Source: Nanobdellota archaeon (GTDB lineage: Archaea; Nanobdellota; Nanobdellia; SCGC-AAA011-G17; GW2011-AR17). Taken from it: 13,999 bases of DNA. Below, in pieces: positions 1-5,644 of this stretch. The notes beneath the pieces were generated by a model. It saw nothing but the letters and a program-made list of their open reading frames with translations. It did not search any database and was not told the DNA's origin. The stretch lies in contig JASEIA010000034.1 of the NCBI GenBank assembly GCA_030018575.1, positions 1 through 13,999 of the forward strand. The letters run 5' to 3'. The first letter of the stretch is position 1; each line of letters opens with the position of its first letter. The position numbers and the translations under genes are program-made.

Positions 1-66
1 GTGGCAAGTGGAGGTGAAATGGGCAATCGCAGCAAGCTGCGGGGTATCAGACCCAGACAGGAATGA
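1..66 (+). CDS. C-terminal end of an unidentified gene (5' end outside window)
   Basis: Frame 1 is open from the window edge to a TGA at 64-66 and encodes 21 residues, a basic tail ending GIRPRQE. The stop overlaps the ATG of the ZIP gene (63-65) in an ATGA arrangement, the same coupling used repeatedly by other gene pairs in this window, which is the main reason to believe it. It is probably the upstream, co-translated partner of the transporter. The tail is too short for me to identify the family. Confidence 0.5.
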   Translation: MASGGEMGNRSKLRGIRPRQE

Positions 67-800
67 ACGCCTTAATCTGGATTTTAATTGCAACAATCGC
101 AAACAGCCTTATAGGGCTTGTCGGAGTGATATCTCTTTGGCTCAGCGACAGGCTGATGAACAGGATTATAGTGGTTTTGATGGCTTTTTCAGCAGGCACT
201 TTGCTAGGCGGGGCTTTCTTTCACCTATTGGCAGAAAGCGTTGAGAAGATTGAGCCTTTTAACGCAATGGCTTATACATTAATCGGATTTATTGCATTCT
301 TCTTTATTGAGGGCTATTTTCACTGGCACAGGTGCAAGCACTGCGAGCACCCATTTACTTACCTGATGCTTATAGGCGACGGCATACACAACCTTATTGA
401 CGGGCTTGTGATTGCAGCGGGCTTTTTTGTAAATCCCGGGCTGGGTATTATTACTACGCTGATGATTATTGCGCACGAAGTGCCGCAGGAGATGGGGCTT
501 TTTGCTGTCCTGCTGTACGGAAAGCACAAGAAGCCGAAAGCGCTATTGTATTCGTTTTTGGCGCAGTCAACCTGCATTGTTGGCGGCGTTATCGGCTATT
601 TCCTTTCAGCAAGAGCGGAGATTTTTTCGCACTTTCTTCTTCCGTTTGCAGCAGGGGGCTTTATCTACATTGCAGCCTCTGACCTGATTCCAGAGATGCA
701 CAGGCTGCACGAAGGAAACCTTAAAAGGGCATTGATGAGCATAGTGCCTTTCCTTGCGGGAATAGGGCTTATGCTGGCTGTCAAGGTTTATTTTGAATAA
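63..800 (+). CDS. ZIP-family divalent metal transporter
   Basis: A 245-aa polytopic membrane protein of the ZIP (Zrt/Irt-like) family, which moves Zn2+, Fe2+ or similar metals into the cytoplasm. About seven to eight hydrophobic segments are visible. The family's two core metal-site motifs are present: HNLID (residues 109-113) in the fourth transmembrane helix and HEVPQE (138-143) in the fifth, where many members have HEIPHE, so one histidine is replaced by Gln. A DLIPE motif (207-211) lies in a later helix. The loop after the third segment contains HWHRCKHCEH (87-96), a His/Cys cluster typical of the variable metal-binding loop. The ATG overlaps the stop of the preceding gene. Metal specificity cannot be read from sequence. 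Family assignment is firm. Confidence 0.93.
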   Translation: MNALIWILIATIANSLIGLVGVISLWLSDRLMNRIIVVLMAFSAGTLLGGAFFHLLAESVEKIEPFNAMAYTLIGFIAFFFIEGYFHWHRCKHCEHPFTYLMLIGDGIHNLIDGLVIAAGFFVNPGLGIITTLMIIAHEVPQEMGLFAVLLYGKHKKPKALLYSFLAQSTCIVGGVIGYFLSARAEIFSHFLLPFAAGGFIYIAASDLIPEMHRLHEGNLKRALMSIVPFLAGIGLMLAVKVYFE

Positions 801-812
801 TTGCCAACAGTA

Positions 813-824
813 AAATATATAAAT
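813..824 (+). promoter_or_regulatory. Archaeal TATA box for the zinc-ribbon/lipoprotein operon
   Basis: AAATATATAAAT lies in the 47-nt gap after the ZIP gene and is centred about 30 nt before the ATG at 848. At the usual archaeal TATA-to-start distance (25-27 nt) the transcript would begin a few nucleotides before, or at, the start codon. No Shine-Dalgarno sequence precedes the ATG. Confidence 0.7.
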
Positions 825-847
825 ATGCAGGAAATAGGAATATAAGC

Positions 848-976
848 ATGACACACTGCAACAGGTGCGGAACAGAATTTGACAACTACTTCAACGGCGT
901 AAACTGGTGCCCTGGCTGCGGCAGGCAGTTTGCCTTTGACGAGAATGCATTGAAGAAAATGGCGGCGAAAAGATGA
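848..976 (+). CDS. 42-aa zinc-ribbon protein
   Basis: A short open frame encoding 42 residues with a clean zinc-ribbon pattern: C4-x2-C7, thirteen residues, then C21-x2-C24. Four cysteines in two knuckles should bind one zinc ion. The rest is a short helical tail (ENALKKMAAKR). A good TATA box precedes it, and its TGA overlaps the ATG of the next gene (973-976), so it is the first cistron of a two-gene unit with the exported Cys-rich lipoprotein. Small ribbons of this kind serve in nucleic-acid or protein binding; nothing here decides which. Its position directly after a ZIP transporter hints at a link to metal status, but that is inference. The gene is easily missed because of its length. 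Confidence 0.8.
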   Translation: MTHCNRCGTEFDNYFNGVNWCPGCGRQFAFDENALKKMAAKR

Positions 977-1404
977 GGCTGAAAAGCGCCCTTCCACTGT
1001 TTGCAGGCATTATTATAGGGTGCGGGGAAGAGCCAAGAAAGCCATTGGAAGTAATTACATTTGAGGCAGAAGCCCCTGCGTGCAGCAACGCGCCCCTGGC
1101 TGTTGTTTATGATACAGGCTACATGATTGAGTGCGGCAGCTATTACTTTGTGCATGATGAAAGCAGGGAATGCGTTGACATTCTTATTGATGAAATACCG
1201 GAGATAAGGCAGCTTTGGCAGAATCCAGGGTGCGATTCAGTTATTGACTCGTGGATGCTGTGGGCTTACAGCGAAAGGGCAGGAAGCTATGTCTTTGCAG
1301 CAGAGAGCAGGCCTGCGAGGGCTTTGGAAACAGGCGCTTACTTCAGGATTCTCGAGAACATCGGGCAGGAAGCAGTTGAGCAGAAGTGGAAAGAGTGGCT
1401 TTAG
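973..1404 (+). CDS. Exported Cys-rich lipoprotein, GYxxxC/WxxxxCD family (member 1)
   Basis: 143 aa, function unknown. Residues 1-17 form a signal sequence with a lipobox-like end (IIIGC, Cys17), so the mature protein is likely lipid-anchored on the outer face of the membrane. The body carries four further cysteines: C37, C54 in GYMIEC (49-54), C67 and C87 in the pattern W82-x4-C87-D88. The same pattern occurs in the proteins encoded at 3805 and 4320, including an identical 17-residue C1-C2 spacing with the latter, so these three are paralogs. Four conserved cysteines in an exported protein suggest two disulfides or a metal site. The ATG overlaps the stop of the zinc-ribbon gene. No known domain is recognised. 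Confidence 0.8.
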   Translation: MRLKSALPLFAGIIIGCGEEPRKPLEVITFEAEAPACSNAPLAVVYDTGYMIECGSYYFVHDESRECVDILIDEIPEIRQLWQNPGCDSVIDSWMLWAYSERAGSYVFAAESRPARALETGAYFRILENIGQEAVEQKWKEWL

Positions 1405-1465
1405 CTTATAAAGAGAAGTGATTTTTCATAAATCCTGAAAAGTTTCCATAATTTCCGGACGAGGC

Positions 1466-1476
1466 ATTAAATATAA
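1466..1476 (+). promoter_or_regulatory. TATA box for the RelE-like gene
   Basis: ATTAAATATAA is centred about 26 nt before the ATG at 1497, placing transcription start at the start codon (leaderless). The 92-nt gap 1405-1496 otherwise holds a T-run at about 1422-1426 that may end the preceding transcript. Confidence 0.65.
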
Positions 1477-1496
1477 GTTCTGTTTTAGTGCTGTGA

Positions 1497-1832
1497 ATGA
1501 AATTACCATGTATAATCAAGTTTGCCAGCGACAAGTTGTGCAATGATATTTATGAACTAGAAAAAGGAAATGCCGAAAAAAGAGAATTATTCAAGGCAAT
1601 ACAAAAAGCGCTTGATGCTATAGAGAATAATGCCTTTTGTGGCATTCAAATCCCTAAAAGGCAGATTCCACACGAGTATATGAAAAAATATGATCCAGAA
1701 AATCTTTGGAAAATTAACCTATATGGCGGCTGGAGGCTAATATATACAATTACAACACATGATATTCTTGTTGTGGGGCTTGTATTAGAATATCTTGATC
1801 ATAAGCAATATGAAAAGAGGTTTAATTATTAG
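1497..1832 (+). CDS. RelE/ParE-superfamily toxin-like protein
   Basis: 111 aa. The C-terminal half has the archaeal RelE-like signature: LWKINLYGGWRLIYTI (residues 70-85), then EYLDHKQYEKRF (98-109) with the basic, His and Tyr residues that this fold uses for ribosome-dependent mRNA cleavage (for example K72, R80, H102, Y105, R108). Length is normal for the family. There is no antitoxin gene immediately upstream or downstream on the same strand, which is unusual for a type II toxin-antitoxin pair. Instead the stop codon overlaps the stop of a minus-strand winged-helix gene. Possible readings are a solitary, tamed RelE homologue or a convergent toxin-regulator pair. Fold assignment is fairly firm, toxicity is not shown. 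Confidence 0.82.
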   Translation: MKLPCIIKFASDKLCNDIYELEKGNAEKRELFKAIQKALDAIENNAFCGIQIPKRQIPHEYMKKYDPENLWKINLYGGWRLIYTITTHDILVVGLVLEYLDHKQYEKRFNY

Positions 1833-2116
1833 TATTTTCTACATGGCTTTGCCTTAAAGTAATATACTGCTTTTTCAGGATAATATATCCATCCTATCTT
1901 GCCTTCAGCATCAATTGAAATTTTATGTGAATGAAGCAAGTAATCGATAATAACACAGAACGTCTGGTACATCATCTTTTTTGGAAGGGATTCCCACAGC
2001 TTTCTTTTTTTGTATTCTCCGTCATTCTTTCTTATGAATTCCTCAACCATCAATATGGTATCCAGCCTTGGAAATCTTAATACTTCCTGCGTTTGGACTT
2101 GAATCTGTCTTGCCAT
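1829..2116 (-). CDS. Winged-helix DNA-binding protein
   Basis: 95 aa if started at the ATG at 2114-2116. An upstream ATG at 2173 is open but would run through the promoter. A TATA-like TTAAATA centred at 2143 is 27 nt from the chosen ATG, so the mRNA is predicted leaderless. The protein shows a helical region (residues 16-31), a basic helix-turn-helix-like stretch (KKRKLWESLPKKMMYQTF, 36-53) followed by a recognition-type helix and a beta wing (KISIDAEGKIGWIYYPE, 65-81), the layout of small archaeal winged-helix proteins. A 20-bp palindrome lies directly between TATA box and start, suggesting autorepression. It faces the RelE-like gene tail-to-tail with overlapping stops, so it could be the cognate regulator or antitoxin; this is inference. 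Confidence 0.72.
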   Translation of the reverse strand: MARQIQVQTQEVLRFPRLDTILMVEEFIRKNDGEYKKRKLWESLPKKMMYQTFCVIIDYLLHSHKISIDAEGKIGWIYYPEKAVYYFKAKPCRKY

Positions 2117-2136
2117 GTTATATCTAATGATATAAC
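2117..2136 (-). promoter_or_regulatory. Palindromic candidate operator of the wHTH gene
   Basis: A perfect 8-bp inverted repeat, GTTATATC and GATATAAC, separated by TAAT. It abuts the predicted leaderless start at 2116 and sits between it and the TATA box (centre 2143), so bound protein would block transcription initiation. Part of it (GTTAT and CTAATGATAT) recurs at 2201-2216. Confidence 0.65.
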
Positions 2137-2138
2137 AA

Positions 2139-2148
2139 GTATTTAAGG
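2139..2148 (-). promoter_or_regulatory. TATA box of the wHTH gene
   Basis: On the minus strand CCTTAAATAC, centred 27 nt before the ATG at 2116. It supports that start over the upstream in-frame ATG at 2173. Confidence 0.6.
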
Positions 2149-2180
2149 TTTTCTGCAAACCAGGGTAATCCAAGATAGCC

Positions 2181-2227
2181 TATACGTCTACATTATGTTG
2201 GTTATGCTAATGATATGTAGACGTATA
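2181..2227. repeat. 13-bp perfect inverted repeat with 21-nt spacer
   Basis: Arms TATACGTCTACAT (2181-2193) and ATGTAGACGTATA (2215-2227) are exact reverse complements. The spacer contains GTTAT (2201-2205) and CTAATGATAT (2207-2216), matching part of the wHTH operator at 2117-2136. It lies between the divergent promoters of the wHTH gene and the lipoprotein at 2322, so it is more likely a regulator site than a terminator (no T-run follows). Confidence 0.7.
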
Positions 2228-2256
2228 ACTTGTGCAAAAGGCTGAAATGCGATAGT

Positions 2257-2321
2257 CTTATAAATAGCTGAATTAATTTCCGCTTAAGAAGGCGGCAAAT
2301 GCCGTTAAGGAGGCAAATAAA
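2257..2321 (+). promoter_or_regulatory. Promoter and leader with duplicated Shine-Dalgarno and 8-codon upstream ORF
   Basis: TATA box CTTATAAAT lies at 2257-2265; transcription should start near 2288, leaving a leader of about 34 nt. AAGGAGG (2307-2313) is a strong Shine-Dalgarno 8 nt before the ATG at 2322. A near-copy of this stretch (TTAAGAAGGCGGCAAAT, 2284-2300) precedes a second ATG at 2299, which opens a frame of eight codons whose TGA (2323-2325) overlaps the main ATG. CGGC and GCCG around AAAT can form a small hairpin. Confidence 0.55.
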
Positions 2322-2684
2322 ATGAGAGCATTAACAGCAATTGTATTGGGCATGGGCGTATTGGGCGCAGGATGCGGCGAGCGTATCTATGATTCTGTTG
2401 CGGAAAAAGCAAAGGGAGCTACATTTGATGAATTGATTTATGTTCATGATGCAGCCACATCCCCTGATAATGAAGTTCAGGGCGCGTGCAGCAGAAAGTT
2501 CCCGGAATTTAAAACAAGAGCCGTGCGCGTAAGAGGGCTAAACAAAAAAGAAGAAATCGCCAGCTTGGATGTTTGCTGCATATTGAAACAGGAAGTCTAT
2601 GGGTATACGCCTAGCGACACTGTTTATATCAAAGCAAGCTACTGCACAAAGATGAGCCAGCCTTTAGAAATTAAAGAGCAATAA
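2322..2684 (+). CDS. Small exported Cys-containing lipoprotein, unknown function
   Basis: 120 aa. The N-terminus is a signal peptide ending in a lipobox (VLGAGC, Cys18), so a membrane-anchored extracytoplasmic lipoprotein is likely. Other cysteines are C56, the pair C85-C86, and C108. A VEK-like pattern is absent and I see no known domain. The GYxxxC and Wx4CD motifs of the three other exported proteins in this window are absent, so it does not belong to that family although the signal peptide is of the same style. It is preceded by a strong Shine-Dalgarno sequence, unlike the mostly leaderless genes nearby, and its stop is only 2 nt from the stop of the convergent 36-aa ORF. Confidence 0.75.
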   Translation: MRALTAIVLGMGVLGAGCGERIYDSVAEKAKGATFDELIYVHDAATSPDNEVQGACSRKFPEFKTRAVRVRGLNKKEEIASLDVCCILKQEVYGYTPSDTVYIKASYCTKMSQPLEIKEQ

Positions 2685-2686
2685 GC

Positions 2687-2797
2687 CTACATCTTCTTTT
2701 TTAATTCCTTCTTCATCTCTTCTATCTTCTCATTGACGTTCTCAATGCTTTCACGGACTGCTTTCAGCATCTCTGCAAAAGAATTATCCTCTTTCAT
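2687..2797 (-). CDS. 36-aa coiled-coil micro-protein downstream of pcm
   Basis: A short open frame on the minus strand from the ATG at 2795-2797 to a TAG at 2687-2689. The ATG overlaps the pcm stop (2794-2796) in an ATGA arrangement, which implies translational coupling. The 36 residues are highly charged, with hydrophobic positions spaced as in an amphipathic helix (L11, V14, I18, V21, I25, M28, L32), so a short coiled coil or helical hairpin partner is likely. It fills the gap between pcm and the convergent lipoprotein almost exactly. The function is unknown; its existence rests on the overlap, the heptad-like pattern and the tight fit. Confidence 0.6.
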   Translation of the reverse strand: MKEDNSFAEMLKAVRESIENVNEKIEEMKKELKKKM

Positions 2798-3423
2798 GAA
2801 ACACCGTGCCTGCCCCTCAAAGGCACAAAGCGGAACATCCCCAAATTCTCTTTCTTGATTTTTCCGTTTAATTTCTTAATCTTCATCATTTCCTGCGCAT
2901 CAACGCCGACAGGAATAACAATTATGCCTCCTTTCTTCAATTGAGACAAAAGAGGCTTTGGAACAGAAGGCGCTGCGGCAGTCACTATAATCCTGTCGTA
3001 AGGGGCTTTCTCCTTATACCCTAACGAGCCATCTGAATGTATTACTTCAGCATTTGAAATGTGCGCTTTCTCAAGATTCTCTTTTGCAAACTCAACAAGC
3101 TCAGGTATAATCTCAGTCGTATACAGCTTTCCCTTGTTTCCAATCACTTTAGAGATAATAGCAGCCTGATAGCCGGAGCCTGCCCCCACTTCCAAAACCT
3201 TCATCCCTTTTTTTAACTCCAATGCCTGTGTCATGAACATTACAGTAAAAGGCTGCGAAATTGTCTGCCCGTGCATCAAAGGCACTGCAACATCATCATA
3301 AGCGTATATTTCTGTTTCTTTTGCCATAAAATCCTTTCTTTCAACCTGCATGAATGCTTTTATCACGCTCTTGTCAGTGATAATGCCTTCCCACTTTTTT
3401 AAAAGCGCCTTTTTCCTGTTCAT
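2794..3423 (-). CDS. pcm: Protein-L-isoaspartate O-methyltransferase
   Basis: 209 aa. It repairs aged proteins by methylating L-isoaspartyl residues with S-adenosylmethionine in the cytoplasm. The family's signature HGQTISQP lies at residues 51-58, followed by the Rossmann SAM-binding motif I VLEVGAGSGYQAA (76-88), an acidic residue at the end of strand 2 (TTEI, 102-105), DGSLGYKEKAPYDRI (131-145) and the C-terminal FRFVPLRG (197-204). Length is typical. The ATG overlaps the stop of the upstream small membrane protein (3420-3423), and its own stop overlaps a 36-aa ORF, making a three-gene operon driven from about 3728. Assignment is firm. Confidence 0.95.
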   Translation of the reverse strand: MNRKKALLKKWEGIITDKSVIKAFMQVERKDFMAKETEIYAYDDVAVPLMHGQTISQPFTVMFMTQALELKKGMKVLEVGAGSGYQAAIISKVIGNKGKLYTTEIIPELVEFAKENLEKAHISNAEVIHSDGSLGYKEKAPYDRIIVTAAAPSVPKPLLSQLKKGGIIVIPVGVDAQEMMKIKKLNGKIKKENLGMFRFVPLRGRHGVS

Positions 3424-3701
3424 TTTTTCAAGCCGAGGATGTCATGCAGCCCGGATTTGCCTGCAAGCTCTGAAAATCCCGCAGCAGCCAATGCCAGCGC
3501 AATGCCTGTTTTCGCATCATTGACCTCAACCATCATGCCCAGGGCAAGCCCTGCAATGCTGCATTCAATAAGCGTTACAAGAAATTTCAGGGGAGAAAAC
3601 CTTGTCGCCCTGTTTTTTGCCTTCTTGTAGAGAAAGCCGATGCAGGCCCTTACAAAACCGCCTGCCAACCCAATAACCATTCCGAGCGATGCCGGTGTCA
3701 T
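3420..3701 (-). CDS. Small holin-like membrane protein
   Basis: 93 aa from the ATG at 3699-3701. An ATG 16 codons upstream (3749) is also open, but TTTATATA on the minus strand (3725-3732) is centred 27 nt before 3701 and lies inside that longer frame, so the shorter, leaderless start is preferred. Two hydrophobic helices (about residues 5-25 and 38-58) are separated by a basic loop (KKAKNRATR), and a third Ala-rich segment follows (65-80). Size, spacing and the Ala/Gly-rich last helix recall LydA-type phage holins, although small membrane proteins of many families look alike. It is first in an operon with pcm through an ATGA overlap. Specific function unknown. Confidence 0.72.
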   Translation of the reverse strand: MTPASLGMVIGLAGGFVRACIGFLYKKAKNRATRFSPLKFLVTLIECSIAGLALGMMVEVNDAKTGIALALAAAGFSELAGKSGLHDILGLKK

Positions 3702-3723
3702 AAGGTTATATGTGTGCAAGAGT

Positions 3724-3733
3724 GTATATAAAA
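3724..3733 (-). promoter_or_regulatory. TATA box of the holin-like/pcm operon
   Basis: TTTATATA on the minus strand (3725-3732), centred about 27 nt from the ATG at 3701, giving a leaderless start. Confidence 0.6.
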
Positions 3734-3762
3734 GTTGTTGTTTCTGCATTTGAATGCTAAAC

Positions 3763-3772
3763 CTTTATAAAG
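3763..3772 (+). promoter_or_regulatory. TATA box of the exported-protein/MetE-like operon
   Basis: CTTTATAAAG is centred at about 3767, placing the transcript start near 3793, about 12 nt before the GTG at 3805. GAGGCG (3795-3800) could serve as a weak Shine-Dalgarno. Confidence 0.6.
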
Positions 3773-3804
3773 ATATGGAGAATAGCACCTCTTGAGGCGA
3801 TATT

Positions 3805-4323
3805 GTGGAAAAGGTAATGATATTAACAGCAGTTGTTATGGGATGTTCTATGCCTGCTGCATTGCCTGCGCCTTGCCATCAGCCGGCTGTCTGGAATCCT
3901 CCTGCAATAACAAGCAGGGAGCCTGGAAACAATAATTCCTTCCTTTCCTGCGAGACAAGAATGGACACTTGGGGATATATATTAGCCTGCGATGACGGGC
4001 TTGTAAATATCACCTTGGACCATTCAGAGTGGGCGCCGGGCAGTGCGGCATACGACGGAAAATGCAATGAAAGGATGTATTATAAAACAGAAGCGGAAAA
4101 GGCAAAGTGGATTGATTACAGGTGTGATGAAATCCTTGACGCGTTTATGGACTGGGCGATAGTGCAAACCCCTCCTTACATTTATGACAGGCTTGATGTG
4201 ATGAGCAGCCCTGCGCAGGATTATAAGCCTTTATTTAATATGTTTAAAGCACTTATCCGCGCGGACAAGGCGGATTCTGCTTGGCGCTTCAGGTACCATG
4301 TTCCACCGAGGGATGGACAATGA
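3805..4323 (+). CDS. Exported Cys-rich protein, GYxxxC/WxxxxCD family (member 2)
   Basis: 172 aa from a GTG start; an in-frame ATG at 3817 would remove four residues. A hydrophobic N-terminus ends in a lipobox-like VVMGC (Cys14), so it is probably a lipoprotein; a Pro-rich linker follows. The body carries C49, C62 within GYILAC (57-62), C87, and W102-x4-C107-D108, matching the proteins at 973 and 4320. The Y-to-C spacing (4) and W-to-C spacing (5) are identical in all three. The C-terminal 65 residues have no counterpart I recognise. It is the first gene of an operon: its TGA overlaps the ATG of the next member at 4320. No known domain is recognised and the function is unknown. Confidence 0.78.
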   Translation: MEKVMILTAVVMGCSMPAALPAPCHQPAVWNPPAITSREPGNNNSFLSCETRMDTWGYILACDDGLVNITLDHSEWAPGSAAYDGKCNERMYYKTEAEKAKWIDYRCDEILDAFMDWAIVQTPPYIYDRLDVMSSPAQDYKPLFNMFKALIRADKADSAWRFRYHVPPRDGQ

Positions 4324-4895
4324 ACAGAGGGGCAAGGCTTGCGCTTCTCATAGCAGCTTCTTTTGCATCAAGCGGCTCTTTAAGATATGAGCCAATAATA
4401 ACTAACAATGAGATTGACAGGATTACCTATGGCCTGCCTGAGGGCGTTGAGGTTGAAACAATCCCAACAAGGCTCGGCTTCTGCGGCAAAACAGCAACTG
4501 TTGTCATGGACGAGTACGGGTACCAGATATGGTGCGGGGGGTATACATTCAAGCATCCTACACTTGGAAGGGACGGCTGCTTTGGCAATACGCTTGAGCG
4601 CAGGATAATGCTGACTGATATTGTAGATAAATGGACAGATGTTAACTGCGATGGTTTTATTGAATTGTACCAGTCCGGGAGAAACGGCACTTCGGTAAGC
4701 TATCTTGATATCTCAACTGTTCAAATGATTGAGGGCATGGGAATGCGGGTGGAAGGCCAACTGGCTGAAAATGCTGAAAGATTCATTGAGGCGGCAAACA
4801 TGTATGCATTGCTTCTTATTGACATGAATAAGCCAAAAGCCGAAAAGTTATTTGAAATTCACAAGGCAAGGCATCTCCAGGGAGGTCAAGAATGA
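4320..4895 (+). CDS. Exported Cys-rich protein, GYxxxC/WxxxxCD family (member 3)
   Basis: 191 aa. The ATG at 4320 overlaps the preceding TGA; an ATG at 4281 in the same frame would add 13 residues that spoil the signal peptide, so 4320 is chosen. Residues 1-20 look like a signal sequence (basic start, LALLIAASFA core) but lack a lipobox Cys, so it may be secreted or anchored by an uncleaved signal, unlike its paralogs. Conserved cysteines are C55, C72 in GYQIWC (67-72), C87 and C110 in W105-x4-C110-D111. A helical C-terminal part (140-185) follows. Its TGA overlaps the ATG of the MetE-like gene. Two paralogs in tandem suggest a local duplication or a heteromeric assembly. Function unknown. 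Confidence 0.8.
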   Translation: MNRGARLALLIAASFASSGSLRYEPIITNNEIDRITYGLPEGVEVETIPTRLGFCGKTATVVMDEYGYQIWCGGYTFKHPTLGRDGCFGNTLERRIMLTDIVDKWTDVNCDGFIELYQSGRNGTSVSYLDISTVQMIEGMGMRVEGQLAENAERFIEAANMYALLLIDMNKPKAEKLFEIHKARHLQGGQE

Positions 4896-5644
4896 AAAAA
4901 GCGGTGATAACAACATTGGCGGCACTCGTCACTCAAATCGGCTCACTGCCTTATGATTCCGCTGAAAAGGCGGTTGCATACTCTTTAAGGCATGACATAC
5001 CTTTTCTTCCTGAGCTTCCAATGCTTGGCGACTCAATGATTCAATACATCCAGAATCCGGGGAAGATGAGCTGCCTTGAAAAGTTCAAGAAACATTCATA
5101 TGACATTGCAAAAGTGCAGTGCATTGGTCCTGCAACGCTGATGTTCACAGGCAAATACAGTGAAGAGGAAGCTGTTTTGCAGATATACACGCACATTGAC
5201 GCAATATTAAAAGGGTTAAATGCAAGGGAGACAATACTTTTCCTTGACGAGCCTGCTCTTGGGCAGTCAGGGATTGGCTATGAATCAAAATGGAATGGCA
5301 TATTCTCCTGCTTTAACGTCACAAAAGGCATACACGTCTGCGGGCTGGCTGACTTTGAAAGGCTTTTCAAAGCAGACATTGACATCTTAAGCTTTGACGC
5401 ATCCCAATATGACTTAAGCATATATGACAGGGAGAAATACATGAATTTCAGGCAGAAAGGCGGAAGGATTGCATGGGGCATTGAAACTGCACCAGACATA
5501 GAGGATTTCCGAAAAGGCGACTTAATCACAATGCCCTGCGGCCTTGGGGGAATGAACAGGGCAACTGGAAAGCCGTATACTGAAGAAGAATGCGAAAGCG
5601 CGCTTGAAATGCTTATTAAGGCGAAAGAAAAGTATATCATTTAG
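4892..5644 (+). CDS. MetE-like (cobalamin-independent methionine synthase C-terminal fold) protein
   Basis: 250 aa with the UroD/MetE-like TIM-barrel fold. IGSLPY (16-21) opens the barrel, LDEPAL (118-123) is the characteristic strand, and the MetE zinc ligands can be placed: H148-x-C150 in GIHVCG, an acidic residue in DILSFDAS (164-171; Asp where classical MetE has Glu), and C216 in MPCGLGGM. Classical MetE has an additional N-terminal half; this is the single-barrel form common in archaea, which transfers a methyl group to a thiol from a donor not definable here. It is the last gene of an operon behind two exported Cys-rich proteins. Oddly, about 13 residues precede the barrel and look signal-like (MKKAVITTLAALV). 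The barrel itself is expected in the cytoplasm. Confidence 0.83.
   Translation: MKKAVITTLAALVTQIGSLPYDSAEKAVAYSLRHDIPFLPELPMLGDSMIQYIQNPGKMSCLEKFKKHSYDIAKVQCIGPATLMFTGKYSEEEAVLQIYTHIDAILKGLNARETILFLDEPALGQSGIGYESKWNGIFSCFNVTKGIHVCGLADFERLFKADIDILSFDASQYDLSIYDREKYMNFRQKGGRIAWGIETAPDIEDFRKGDLITMPCGLGGMNRATGKPYTEEECESALEMLIKAKEKYII

Noticed and set aside
1403..1412. GCTTATAAAG after the lipoprotein stop as a promoter
   Set aside because: No ORF or RNA gene starts about 27 nt downstream; the box at 1466-1476 explains the RelE-like gene.
2181..2227. Inverted repeat as mobile-element ends
   Set aside because: Only 21 nt lie between the arms, so no element is enclosed, and I see no target duplication.
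2322..2684. Membership of the 120-aa lipoprotein in the GYxxxC/Wx4CD family
   Set aside because: Its cysteine spacing differs and neither motif is present; only the signal peptide style is shared.
3763..3772. CTTTATAAAG as promoter of the minus-strand holin-like gene
   Set aside because: The box is palindromic, but on the minus strand it would start transcription near 3741, 40 nt before the preferred ATG; TTTATATA at 3725-3732 fits 3701 better.
4281..4319. Upstream in-frame ATG extending the protein at 4320
   Set aside because: It overlaps the previous gene by 43 nt and puts 13 polar residues before the signal peptide; the ATGA start at 4320 fits neighbouring gene pairs.
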